From NCBI RefSeq assembly GCF_009718825.1, contig NZ_WNHB01000004.1:62001-126000 (forward strand): a DNA stretch of 64,000 bases. The letters run 5' to 3'. The translations under genes and the position numbers were made by a program. The notes beneath the pieces are model-generated. The model was given only the letters and a program-made list of their open reading frames with translations. It did not search any database and was not told the origin of the DNA. This stretch comes from Terrilactibacillus tamarindi (GTDB lineage Bacteria > Bacillota > Bacilli > Bacillales > Sporolactobacillaceae). Positions 37,223-47,429 of this stretch are shown here, piece after piece. Each line of letters starts with the position of its first letter. Positions within the stretch are counted from its first letter, which is position 1.

Positions 37223-38485
37223 TTAAATCTGCTTTGGACTCCTGACGTTACCTTCATTCACGGTTTTAATTGTTGTTAACGGTTTAAATATTTTAATATT
37301 TAAAACTAACAAAGATATTATAGCAATGATTATTCCAAAAATCGCAAGGGTAGAAACAAGCCCAATAAATAGAGAAATGAAACCACCTAAAATCGCACCT
37401 ATAATTAACCCAAAGTTTGATATGGTTTGAAGGAAAGAAATGGCTCTTCCTCTATATTCTTTGGGTGCTAATTTTAAGAAAAGGGTAATCGTAGGAATAT
37501 TGAGCAGTGCACTTGTAAGACCGATTATTAAAACCCAGATTAATACTGGTATAATACCAATTAATTGGAAAAGAAAAAGAAGTGGATAAGCGAAGATCAT
37601 CCAAATACCTAATAAAATAATATTATAAATTAATAGACGACTAGGAGAAATTTTTTTCAAAAGATAGGATCCTAAGATTGAGCCAATAACCGCTCCACCT
37701 CCAAATAATCCTTCGCTAATTCCGTATATTAGACCATGTACTTTAAAAGTCTGTAGAATTAATGAATTGTAAACGGTATTTAATACTCCTATCGAAAGCA
37801 TTACAGGAATCATATATACAATAAGCAATTTTAATACTGATATTTTGTAGACAGTGACAAATCCATTCTTAATGGATGAAAAAAAAGAAACTTTTAATCC
37901 AAACTTTTTATTTGAACTAGATTCTTTTTTAGTAGACGTGTAGAAAATAAGTATTGAAGATATTAAAAAGGTAATTGCATCAATAATGAGAATGTGAGAT
38001 ATTGGGAAAAAAGGTATTAGAATACCTGTTATAGCAGGACCAACAATTAATAAAATTGAGTAAGTACTTTGTGATATAGCGATAGCATTGGGAATCATCT
38101 TATCTCCAACAATATCTGAAATATATGATGTTCTAGCTGGATAGAAAGCGGCTGAGCAGATTCCTTCAGCAAAAATTAGCAGTAAAAGTATTAACAATTT
38201 ATCCAAAAAAAATATCATTAATGTTACCATACATAGACTAAAAATATTTGATGTGATCATTATCCATTTTTTAGAACACACGTCTGATAACGAGCCCATA
38301 AAAACGCCAAAGATAACAGATGGCGTTACTTGGGCAAATAGTGCTAGGCTTATTATAAAAGGGTTGTTTGATGAAGAACCAAGAACATAGAATATTATGG
38401 TTATTGTAATTGCATCACCAAAGCGAGATACAATTTGAGCCAACCAAATAAGACAAAAAGACCTATTTTTCAAAAGTTCATTCAT
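37223..38485 (-). CDS. MFS efflux transporter
   Basis: Encodes 420 aa with about twelve membrane helices. The loop GSLSDVCSKKW (about 67-77) is motif A of drug:proton antiporters. The NRSFCLIWLAQIVSRFGDA start is typical of the macrolide-efflux/enterobactin-exporter branch of the major facilitator superfamily. A central KKFGLKVSFFSS loop separates the halves. It overlaps the preceding ArsR-type regulator gene by 8 nt, so both are translated from one message. The exported compound is unknown. Confidence 0.88.
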   Translation of the reverse strand: MNELLKNRSFCLIWLAQIVSRFGDAITITIIFYVLGSSSNNPFIISLALFAQVTPSVIFGVFMGSLSDVCSKKWIMITSNIFSLCMVTLMIFFLDKLLILLLLIFAEGICSAAFYPARTSYISDIVGDKMIPNAIAISQSTYSILLIVGPAITGILIPFFPISHILIIDAITFLISSILIFYTSTKKESSSNKKFGLKVSFFSSIKNGFVTVYKISVLKLLIVYMIPVMLSIGVLNTVYNSLILQTFKVHGLIYGISEGLFGGGAVIGSILGSYLLKKISPSRLLIYNIILLGIWMIFAYPLLFLFQLIGIIPVLIWVLIIGLTSALLNIPTITLFLKLAPKEYRGRAISFLQTISNFGLIIGAILGGFISLFIGLVSTLAIFGIIIAIISLLVLNIKIFKPLTTIKTVNEGNVRSPKQI

Positions 38486-39059
38486 TTAATTCACTTCCCT
38501 TTTTGTCGTCTTGTTTTATAGGAAATATTGAAATATTTACATGATAATTATTATGTTTTTTTTCTTTGTTATTGTGCTCTCGCATATAAGTATATAGCTC
38601 TTTAATCTTTTCTTTAACAAAGTCATAATCATCCTTTGATAAATTTATAGAATCGCTAATTTGAATTAACGAATTAGTTTCTGAACTATTCATTCGATTA
38701 GCAAAAGTTTTTGAACGCTCTAGTGCTAACTGAGTATTCTTCTCAAGCGATTTTATCATTTGTGGTGATAGCCCGTTCACAATAGGCATAATTTTTTCTG
38801 TCGAAATTATCTTTGCTATCGGCTGATAAAACTTTTGAACTATACCATTCTTTTCTGAAGTATTTACAACTTTAACAAGTTCTGCTCTTTCTAACTCTTT
38901 TAGGTGGTATCTTACTTTCGATGGCGATAACTTTAATTTATCAGCAAGCATTTTCCCCGTTTTGGGCATATCATCTAATTGCCAAAGGATACTTATCCTA
39001 AATGGATCACACAATACTTTCAATTGTTCTAAATCATTTAAATAATAAACATCATTCAT
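38478..39059 (-). CDS. ArsR-family winged-helix regulator
   Basis: Encodes 193 aa. The winged helix lies in the first 85 residues (VLCDPFRISILWQL, KMLADKLKLSPSKVRYHLKELE). A longer C-terminal helical part with no metal-binding Cys cluster suggests an organic or peptide ligand rather than a metal. The last 30 residues are polar. It is first in an operon with the MFS exporter and is likely its regulator. Ribosome-binding sequence before ATG at 39059 is weak. Confidence 0.82.
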   Translation of the reverse strand: MNDVYYLNDLEQLKVLCDPFRISILWQLDDMPKTGKMLADKLKLSPSKVRYHLKELERAELVKVVNTSEKNGIVQKFYQPIAKIISTEKIMPIVNGLSPQMIKSLEKNTQLALERSKTFANRMNSSETNSLIQISDSINLSKDDYDFVKEKIKELYTYMREHNNKEKKHNNYHVNISIFPIKQDDKKGSELNE

Positions 39060-39248
39060 GACTTTGTTAAATCCTCAACTTTCTATATGGTTAATTAAGT
39101 GGTATTTTGTTTCCTAATATTTAATTTCATCTATATAGCAAAATGTCAATTATAAAGATTTTTATGACATTTCCCATATAATATCACTGGTGGATCAATT
39201 AATGTCCTGAATTATTGAATATCATTTCATTAATTGAGTCCCTCAAAT

Positions 39249-39428
39249 TCAACTATCCACCATATATAGTAGTCTACAGGCAAAGTATTGCACTATAGTT
39301 CTTTGATGTATAAATTCGGTGAAATACACCAAGTTAACTTGGTGTCTTTTTTTTGTAAGTATGATAACAGGTCCCTTTGAACAGGTTACTAATCCGTGTA
39401 ATAATGATTGTTTAAGCAACTTTTTCAT
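39249..39428 (-). CDS. Possible small protein (59 aa) with a perfect Shine-Dalgarno
   Basis: ATG at 39428 is preceded by AAGGAGGTGATC (39433-39444), a full match to the 16S rRNA 3' end. The peptide begins MKKLLKQSLLHGLVTC and continues basic and mixed to a TGA at 39249. Nothing is recognised. A palindromic hairpin lies within the coding frame, so either the true product is a leader-like peptide or the frame is the start of a gene whose tail was replaced. Translation initiation looks strong, the product is uncertain. Confidence 0.45.
   Translation of the reverse strand: MKKLLKQSLLHGLVTCSKGPVIILTKKRHQVNLVYFTEFIHQRTIVQYFACRLLYMVDS
39326..39354 (+). terminator. Orphan terminator-like hairpin
   Basis: ACACCAAG and CTTGGTGT around TTAA (39326-39345), followed by TCTTTTTTTT, form a good plus-strand terminator. 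No plus-strand gene lies before it, which raises the possibility of a small RNA ending here. Confidence 0.6.
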
Positions 39429-39611
39429 TATCGATCACCTCCTTAAAATAGATAGCATTTATAGTTTGTGAGCTGTATTAAATTTAAATATTGTTGATTT
39501 ATATCAAGTCCAAAAACGTTGTAGTCCTTTTTTGTCAGGCCAACCTTAATTAATATGTTAATAAAATATTTAACATGTTAAAATATTAACACGTTTATAT
39601 TTATTGTCAAC

Positions 39612-40095
39612 ATCTCCGCGTGCCTGTCACCACCCGAAGTTTGTTGAATATTGTCGAAGTTCCTGGCAGAGCGACCGAGCTAAATATAGCGGGTGGGATT
39701 CCCGCCGAGTAAGGGTAGCCACACACTCGTAGCGAGTTTTGGAGGATAGCAGGTAACTCTCCTTGTCTAAAAGCGTAAACAGTTGGATAGTGGGCAGTAA
39801 ACTACGGCTGAAGTGATTATGAGGTTAGTCTAGATTATGGACATACTGAATGGAGACTTTTATACTAGACTACAATAAAGGGAGTGTCCAACATCGCAAA
39901 ACGGTATGACAGGGAAGGAATCTACTCAAATTGAGAAAACATATTCATTACATAAGAAAATGAAGTAAGATAAAACTAATTAGATAGATCGCGGAAGTTT
40001 AAATTTAGAAATTATATAAGATGAACGAGTGCCTGGTACTTTTTGATTTAGTGTCAATTTTCGACAAATTTCGGGTGGTGACAGGCACCATTTAA
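39612..40095. repeat. R1 facing pair interrupted by an insert
   Basis: Forward arm at 39612-39668 and reverse arm at 40028-40095. In the intact pair at 35391 the arms are joined by GGCAGATGAA. Here the same junction is split after GGCA(GA), and the 3' part resumes at (AG)ATGAACGAG about 351 bp later. Confidence 0.85.
39669..40019 (+). mobile_element. 351-bp insert inside R1, possibly a group II intron remnant
   Basis: Starts GAGCGACCGAGC, close to the GTGCG-type 5' end of group II introns. It folds into GC-rich hairpins (GCGGGTGGGATTCCCGC, ACTCGTAGCGAGT) as in intron domain I. Near the end a short frame (ATG at 39908, MTGKESTQIEK) could be the first codons of an intron-encoded protein. No reverse transcriptase or domain V is present, so if this is an intron it is internally deleted. 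The insertion itself is clear, its identity tentative. Confidence 0.4.
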
Positions 40096-40108
40096 AGGGG
40101 TCTAAAAC

Positions 40109-41032
40109 ATGAAAGTAGCTATTATTGGATTAGGGGCCATTGGATGTACCTTACTTCCTTATCTAAAAAAAGAGATTCAACCAAGTTACTTGCGAATTGT
40201 CGCAGGAGGTGAACGAAAAAAAAGGTTAGAAACACAAGGCATTCTTATTAATAACGAACACTATAACCTGAATGTTGTTTCTCCGGAAACGGACATGGAT
40301 CCTGCGGATTTAGTGATTGTTGCGGTTAAATATAATCAATTGAATCAGGCAATAAAAGATATAAAAAATCAAGTAGGAAAGAATACTATTATTTTATCCT
40401 TAATGAATGGCATCACAAGTGAGGAAGAAATTGCTGAAGTATATGGCAAAGAGAAAGTCATTTATGGTTTTACGACGATTAATGGTATTTACAAAAAGGG
40501 TGTGGCTACATTCTCAGTTGGCGATAATAAAATAATATTTGGATCAGATCAACAAGAAGATCAACAAACTAAAGTCCAGCGAGTCAAAGAATTGTTTGAT
40601 GCCTGCCACATTCCCTACGAAATTCCAAACGATATCATTCGTGAACTTTGGCTGAAATTCTTACTGAATGTAAGTGGTAATTCAGTCGCCGGAGTACTTA
40701 GAGCACAACATAAACATTTTCAGAAGCTTGATTCGGCTAATAAGGCCCGAGAATGCATCATGAGAGAAGTCATTGCACTTTCTAAAGCCATGGGGACAGG
40801 GCTTGTTGATGAGGACCTTGAAGCTATGAAATCGATTTACTTTAACTATGAACCAGAAGGTCGAGGGTCAATGGTTCAAGATATTCTCTCAAAACGTCCG
40901 ACAGAAAATGAAATGTTATGTGGGACAGTGGTCAAGTTAGGGAAAAAATATGGTGTTAGCACACCCGCTACTGAGCTACTGTACTACTTAATAAAAGCCA
41001 TTGATGATGAAACAAATGGTTTGTTGGATTAA
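40109..41032 (+). CDS. Ketopantoate reductase family protein (PanE-like)
   Basis: Encodes 307 aa; ATG follows AAAGGGG, which lies only a few bases after an R1 arm. ApbA/PanE proteins reduce 2-dehydropantoate to pantoate with NADPH on the way to coenzyme A. The NADP site IGLGAIG (5-11), the NGITSEEEI segment and the LWLKFLLNVSGNS catalytic helix (near 191-203) are present. Bacteria often carry several paralogues, so whether this one serves pantothenate synthesis is not certain. Its promoter region may be supplied by the repeat. Confidence 0.85.
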   Translation: MKVAIIGLGAIGCTLLPYLKKEIQPSYLRIVAGGERKKRLETQGILINNEHYNLNVVSPETDMDPADLVIVAVKYNQLNQAIKDIKNQVGKNTIILSLMNGITSEEEIAEVYGKEKVIYGFTTINGIYKKGVATFSVGDNKIIFGSDQQEDQQTKVQRVKELFDACHIPYEIPNDIIRELWLKFLLNVSGNSVAGVLRAQHKHFQKLDSANKARECIMREVIALSKAMGTGLVDEDLEAMKSIYFNYEPEGRGSMVQDILSKRPTENEMLCGTVVKLGKKYGVSTPATELLYYLIKAIDDETNGLLD

Positions 41033-41286
41033 TGTCTTCAAATACTAATGTATGGTTTTTCACCCCACTGATGGAAGTTTCACTTTAAATAAATCAAGCT
41101 GTTTAAGCAGTCATCGTTTACGAGTTTTTTAAGTATCGAGAATTTTATCATCAGCTTCATTCCAAATGCCGTTGTGTTTTAAATCCCTTTTAAAATCATA
41201 CTCTCTTTTTCACCTCGACTATTTTCAATGACTTTCGGGTATAGCAAAATTAACTAAGTGTACATACGACCCGAGGAGGAAAGATA
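41033..41286. other. Intergenic region with an R3 fragment
   Basis: CCCCACTGATGGAAGTTTCACTTTA at 41061-41085 (named here in parts: CCCCACTGATGG and AAGTTTCACTTTA) equals the end of the R3 repeat at 42356-42381. The rest shows only a short decayed minus-strand frame around 41130-41220. GAGGAGGAA precedes the next gene. Confidence 0.5.
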
Positions 41287-42132
41287 ATGAAATGGAGAGG
41301 CAGAAAAGGGAGTTCGAATGTAGAGGATCAACGAGGTAAAGGAATAGGCGGAATCGGCGTTGCAGGCGGCGGAATCGGCTTAATTATAGTCCTTGTTGTA
41401 ACGTTACTTGGAGGAAATCCTGGTGAATTGTTGAATAATTTTCAAATCACAGATTCTGGTAACAATACCTCCTATGTAGAGACGGATCAGGAAAAGGAGC
41501 TGTCACAATTTGTGTCAGTCGTACTTAAAGATACAGAAGATGTATGGAGTGAGGAATTCCGGAAAGAGGGATTAACATATAAGAATCCAACCCTTGTTTT
41601 GTACTCTGGAAACGTTAATACGGCTTGCGGGACGGCTGGCTCATCGGTAGGTCCTTTTTATTGCCCAGGTGATCAAAAGCTGTATATTGATCTAAGTTTC
41701 TACCAAGAGCTCAAAGATAAATTTCAAGCCCCTGGAGATTTTGCGATGGCCTATGTGATAGCTCACGAAGTTGGTCACCACGTTCAAAAACTCTTAGGTA
41801 CATCGGATAAAGTGATGTCTCAGCGTACAAAACTAAGTAAAAAAGAATTTAATAAGCTTTCTGTTCGGCTTGAATTACAAGCGGATTATTATGCTGGGGT
41901 TTGGGCTAACCATGCACAAGGGAAGGATTTGTTAGAAAAAGGGGATTTGGAGGAAGCTTTGAATGCTGCTACTGCAGTAGGTGATGATACTCTTCAAAAG
42001 AAAGCACAGGGATATGCCGTTCCAGAAAGTTTTACTCATGGTACATCCGAACAGAGAAAGCATTGGTTTTATAAAGGTTTTAAATCAGGAAAAATAGAAG
42101 ATGGAGATACCTTTAGCGTAAATAATCTGTAA
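41287..42132 (+). CDS. Neutral zinc metallopeptidase (YpfJ family)
   Basis: Encodes 281 aa; ATG follows GAGGAGGAA. A Gly-rich basic front (MKWRGRKGSSN) leads into one membrane helix (about 25-45). The outside domain carries HEVGHH (about 160-165), the zinc and catalytic site, and ELQADYYAGVWA (about 197-208), which gives the third ligand. The family is widespread and its substrates are unknown. It was apparently full length. An R3 repeat follows. Confidence 0.9.
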   Translation: MKWRGRKGSSNVEDQRGKGIGGIGVAGGGIGLIIVLVVTLLGGNPGELLNNFQITDSGNNTSYVETDQEKELSQFVSVVLKDTEDVWSEEFRKEGLTYKNPTLVLYSGNVNTACGTAGSSVGPFYCPGDQKLYIDLSFYQELKDKFQAPGDFAMAYVIAHEVGHHVQKLLGTSDKVMSQRTKLSKKEFNKLSVRLELQADYYAGVWANHAQGKDLLEKGDLEEALNAATAVGDDTLQKKAQGYAVPESFTHGTSEQRKHWFYKGFKSGKIEDGDTFSVNNL

Positions 42133-42221
42133 TAAAAGGGATTAGTAGGTGATCCTTTTTAATGGCAATGATGATTTAAATTATTAAATGAATGAATCAA
42201 TGGGAATAATTGATATAAATG

Positions 42222-42381
42222 TCATTTATCCCGCCTTAACGGCAAGTAAAGGCCCCCACTCGGGGATTCTGAGTATTCAAAGAAGATAGGTGGGGGATCA
42301 ACTGCCCGTAAAGGTCCGATTGGTTCAGCTAACCATCAGTGGGGGATGAAGAAAACCCCCACTGATGGAAGTTTCACTTTA
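42222..42381 (+). repeat. Dispersed repeat R3, copy 2 (full)
   Basis: About 160 bp with two hairpins. The second is CCATCAGTGGGGG (42333-42345) paired perfectly with CCCCCACTGATGG (42356-42368). The first uses CCCCCAC and GGTGGGGG near 42252-42297. A third of the unit is GC-rich, unlike the surrounding DNA. It lies between two co-directional genes. Confidence 0.82.
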
Positions 42382-42408
42382 TAAAATCATCTATTAAGGA
42401 GTTTTATT

Positions 42409-43083
42409 GTGAATGTCAGAATCGAAACAACGTACAAAACAAAAAAAGGAACGGAGACGACCTTTAGTTCTGTTGAGATGCCTGCAGAGAAAGCTCTTTT
42501 AATTGCTGAGGATTTGGAAAAAACCGGCCGGATAAAAAACTTAACGTTTATTGATAGTAATGAAAGTACATGGACCGCGAAGGAATTAAAAAAATATTTG
42601 CAGGGCATTCAAACTGAGCCACATCATGTCACGGCCTATTTTGATGGGGGATTTGATCTAGAAACAAAAAAATCCGGCTTAGGTTGTGTGATTTATTATG
42701 AACAGAACGGCAAACGATATCGACTTAGACGAAATGCCTTGGTATCTTATCTAGACACGAATAATGAAGCAGAATACGCGGCCCTTCATCTTGTATTAAA
42801 AGAATTAGAGAAGTTAGGTGTTCATCATTTGCCAGTTAAATTTGTGGGTGATTCTCTCGTTGTCATTAATCAATTAAGCGGAGAATGGCCCGTTTATGAA
42901 GAGGAATTAAATAAATGGGCGGACCGGATTGACGATAAGTTAGAGCAACTAGGCATCACACCAGAATATGAACTCGTTCCAAGGAAAAATAACCAAGAAG
43001 CGGATCAATTAGCATCGCAAGCATTACGAGAAATTGAGATAACTGGGACGATTGAATTAGATGGAGAAAATAATGTCGATTAA
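42409..43083 (+). CDS. RNase H-like protein with N-terminal extension
   Basis: Encodes 224 aa from GTG at 42409 (TAAGGAG upstream). The N-terminal 65 residues form a separate small domain. The RNase HI fold (about 72-212) has YFDGG (Asp), NNEAEYAAL (Glu), VGDSLVV (Asp) and QEADQLA (Asp), the full DEDD set. It should cut RNA in RNA/DNA hybrids or act as a related nuclease. Similar proteins are encoded in many Bacilli outside the main rnh genes. It stands just before the thiC riboswitch. Confidence 0.88.
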   Translation: MNVRIETTYKTKKGTETTFSSVEMPAEKALLIAEDLEKTGRIKNLTFIDSNESTWTAKELKKYLQGIQTEPHHVTAYFDGGFDLETKKSGLGCVIYYEQNGKRYRLRRNALVSYLDTNNEAEYAALHLVLKELEKLGVHHLPVKFVGDSLVVINQLSGEWPVYEEELNKWADRIDDKLEQLGITPEYELVPRKNNQEADQLASQALREIEITGTIELDGENNVD

Positions 43084-43163
43084 TTTTTCAACTAAAAATC
43101 TTTAGTAAGATAAAAAACTATGTTATCATGACATAGAAAATAATATATATTTTTTAGTGCTCT

Positions 43164-43258
43164 ACTAGGGGAGTCCAATGAATAGGACTGAGAAAAGAAT
43201 GTTGAATTCTTTGACCCTTTGAACCTGATCTGGGTTATACCAGCGTAGGGAAGTAGGA
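43164..43258 (+). promoter_or_regulatory. TPP riboswitch (THI element)
   Basis: ACTAGGGGAG, then CTGAGA, and the conserved GAACCTGATCTGG / TTATACCAGCGTAGGGAA core (43220-43252) define the thiamine-pyrophosphate aptamer. It is followed by the expression-platform hairpin at 43309. Confidence 0.97.
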
Positions 43259-43308
43259 AGAGGCGTCTTTAAGTCATCTGTACGCCACTACTTTTGTGAT
43301 GATAAATC

Positions 43309-43335
43309 AGGTTCTGTTTATTCAGAACCTTTTTA
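43309..43335 (+). terminator. Riboswitch-controlled terminator
   Basis: AGGTTCTG (43309-43316) pairs with CAGAACCT (43323-43330) followed by TTTTT. TPP binding should favour this hairpin and stop transcription before thiC. Confidence 0.85.
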
Positions 43336-43383
43336 TATTGTCTTTCATCTGTTTACTGATGAACGAGGCTGTATAACTCCTAA

Positions 43384-45198
<1,815 letters not shown>

Positions 45199-45234
45199 GT
45201 CGAGCGAAAAAAAAGAATAGTAGAAAAATCTATT

Positions 45235-45268
45235 TGGTGTCTCTCATACTAGTTTTTGAGAGACACCA
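45235..45268 (+). terminator. Terminator of thiC
   Basis: TGGTGTCTCTCA (45235-45246) pairs with TGAGAGACACCA (45257-45268) and a T-rich tail. Confidence 0.85.
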
Positions 45269-45333
45269 TTTTTTTTATATATTTAATTATTAGCTAATGA
45301 TACAGAATATTGATAAATTTTTTTGATACCTAA

Positions 45334-45383
45334 TTGACACAATTTAAATGGAGAGGGTATATTTAAAATAAAAAACGTTTTCA
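45334..45383 (+). promoter_or_regulatory. PTS gene promoter with LacI-type operator
   Basis: TTGACA (45334-45339) and TATATT (45358-45363) are 18 bp apart. AAAAACGTTTTCA (45371-45383), a LacI/cre-like palindrome, covers the expected start point, so sugar-specific or catabolite repression is likely. Confidence 0.65.
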
Positions 45384-45414
45384 ATAAATGATGCCTTTTG
45401 AAGGGAAGTTCGGG

Positions 45415-47376
45415 ATGGATCATGCAAAAGTCGCGATAGATATCTTAAATGCATTAAACGGTAGAAAAAATATTCAAGCCATCACTCACTGTGCCACTAG
45501 ACTGAGATTTATTGTTAAAGATGAATCGAAAATAGATTATATGGCATTAGACCATCATCCCGATATAAAAGGGATATACAGGATTAATGGACAATTTCAG
45601 GTTATCATCGGACCGGGGGACGTTGATGAAATCTATAATGAATTAATTAAACGATCAGGTCTTCCTGGTATGACAGAGGGAGATCAATTCTTTTCTCAAA
45701 ATAGAAAAAAAGGAAATTTATTTTTACAATTCATGAGTTTAATAGCTGATATCTTTGTTCCTATTATCCCTGCATTAATAGCAGGGGGAATATTGATGGC
45801 ACTGAATAATGTTCTAACTACAGCGAATCTTTTTAGCTCTCAATCTATTGTTGGAATGTACCCTAACTTAAAAGGAGTATCTAGTTTCATCCATATGATG
45901 TCTGCCGCTCCCTATCTTTTCTTGCCTATACTTATCGGTTTTTCAGCAACGAGACGTTTTGGCGGGAATCCCTATCTAGGGGCTATGATGGGGATGATCA
46001 TGCTCTCTCCTGACTTGTCAGGTGCCTATAATATAAGCCATGCAACCGCAACAAATCAAGTTAACTATTGGCATCTATTTGGATTAGATGTAGCGAAACA
46101 AGGTTATCAAGATTCTGTTTTACCTGTACTGGCTGTTTCCTATATTTTGGCTAAAATCGAGAAATATTTACATAAACGTATTTCAAAAGCTCTTGATTTC
46201 AATTTTACCCCTATGCTGGCCATTATTTTGACTGGTTTTATTACTTTTTTATTTGTAGGGCCGGTCATGCAACAGGTGAGTGATAGTTTAACCAATGGAT
46301 TGATGTGGTTATATGATGTAACTGGGTTTGTAGGCACCTTTGTTTTTGGATTTTTCTATTCAGCTATTGTTATTACTGGACTCCATCAAAGTTTTCCTGC
46401 TATTGAAACAGAGTTATTAGCCAATATAGGAAAAACGGGGGGATCCTTTATATTGCCAATCGCTTCGGTAGCTAACGTTGCGCAAGCCGCAGCCTGTTTT
46501 GCAACATTTTTTGTTATGAAAAATAAGAAACAAAAAGGTTTAGCCTCATCTTCAGGAATTACCGCACTTTTTGGAATCACAGAACCTGCTATTTTTGGTG
46601 TAAATCTGAAGCTCAAATACCCGTTCTTTTGTGCCATGATAGGATCAGGTGTTGCCTCTATCTTTATCGGTGTATTTCATATTTTAGCAAACACGATGGG
46701 ACCTTCGGGTATCCTTGGTTTTATTTGTATCAATACACCCTCGATTGTTCCGTTTATCTTCTGCTTAATGGTCAGTGTTGTTATAGCCTTTTCATTAACA
46801 CTTTTCTACGGCAAACGTTCAGGGGCAAAAGAATCAATGTTTGAAAATGTGAATGAATACGTGGCTTCTACAGTGGAAGTACGAGATCCAGTGGAACGTA
46901 TTGCTCAAATTGAGACAGTCCAAGATGAATATATCTATGCACCCGTACTAGGTGAGTCAACTGGCATTAAAGAAGTGAATGACAAAGTGTTTTCACATGA
47001 ATTTTTAGGTACAGGAGCAGCTATAATTCCAGAAACGGGAGATGTGGTTGCACCATGTGATGGACTTATTACCGTGACGTTTAATACAAATCATGCACTA
47101 AGCCTAAAAACAGAACGCGGGGCTGAAATACTCATCCACATTGGTATTGATACAGTCAATTTAAATGGAGCTTATTTTGAAAGGTATGTAGAGAAGAATC
47201 AATGGGTTAATAAGGGCGATAAATTATGTCATTTTGATTTGGATAAAATTCAGAAAATGGGATATGACCCAACTGTTGTTGTGGTCATTACGAACACCGA
47301 AGAATATGCGACTGTCGAGAGAATAGGGCATAATCGTGTGTCCATAGGAGATAAATTGATAGAAGTCATGGCCTAG
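45415..47376 (+). CDS. PTS permease, sucrose type, IIBCA
   Basis: Encodes 653 aa from ATG at 45415, chosen because GAAGGGAAG ends 6 nt before it; an ATG pair nine codons upstream lacks a site. Domain IIB shows the phosphorylated Cys in THCATRLRF (about 24-32). IIC has about ten helices with GITEPAIFGVNLKLKYP typical of the sucrose/trehalose branch. IIA carries the active His in ILIHIGIDTVNLNG (near 582). It imports and phosphorylates a disaccharide, probably sucrose or a relative. No hydrolase is adjacent, so the substrate is not fixed. Confidence 0.88.
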   Translation: MDHAKVAIDILNALNGRKNIQAITHCATRLRFIVKDESKIDYMALDHHPDIKGIYRINGQFQVIIGPGDVDEIYNELIKRSGLPGMTEGDQFFSQNRKKGNLFLQFMSLIADIFVPIIPALIAGGILMALNNVLTTANLFSSQSIVGMYPNLKGVSSFIHMMSAAPYLFLPILIGFSATRRFGGNPYLGAMMGMIMLSPDLSGAYNISHATATNQVNYWHLFGLDVAKQGYQDSVLPVLAVSYILAKIEKYLHKRISKALDFNFTPMLAIILTGFITFLFVGPVMQQVSDSLTNGLMWLYDVTGFVGTFVFGFFYSAIVITGLHQSFPAIETELLANIGKTGGSFILPIASVANVAQAAACFATFFVMKNKKQKGLASSSGITALFGITEPAIFGVNLKLKYPFFCAMIGSGVASIFIGVFHILANTMGPSGILGFICINTPSIVPFIFCLMVSVVIAFSLTLFYGKRSGAKESMFENVNEYVASTVEVRDPVERIAQIETVQDEYIYAPVLGESTGIKEVNDKVFSHEFLGTGAAIIPETGDVVAPCDGLITVTFNTNHALSLKTERGAEILIHIGIDTVNLNGAYFERYVEKNQWVNKGDKLCHFDLDKIQKMGYDPTVVVVITNTEEYATVERIGHNRVSIGDKLIEVMA

Positions 47377-47386
47377 TATCAAAAGT

Positions 47387-47416
47387 TGAGCAAGCTACTC
47401 ATGAGTAGCTTGCTCA
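47387..47416. terminator. 30-bp perfect palindrome between convergent genes
   Basis: GAGCAAGCTACTC and GAGTAGCTTGCTC form a continuous palindrome from 47387 to 47416, between the PTS gene and guaC. The T-run is weak, so it may be a terminator or only a structural dyad. Confidence 0.6.
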
Positions 47417-47429
47417 TTACAAGTGATGA

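Larger units (their letters stand above)
39060..40108. other. Long intergenic region with small ORF, split R1 pair and insert
   Basis: About 1 kb without a full-length gene. From left to right: AT-rich DNA, a 59-aa minus-strand ORF (39249-39428), a hairpin (39326-39354), an R1 arm (39612-39668), a 351-bp insert (39669-40019) and the opposing R1 arm (40028-40095). Confidence 0.7.

Noticed and set aside
42387-42608. Minus-strand frame over the RNase H-like gene
   Set aside because: It is a shadow of the plus-strand gene with intact DEDD residues.
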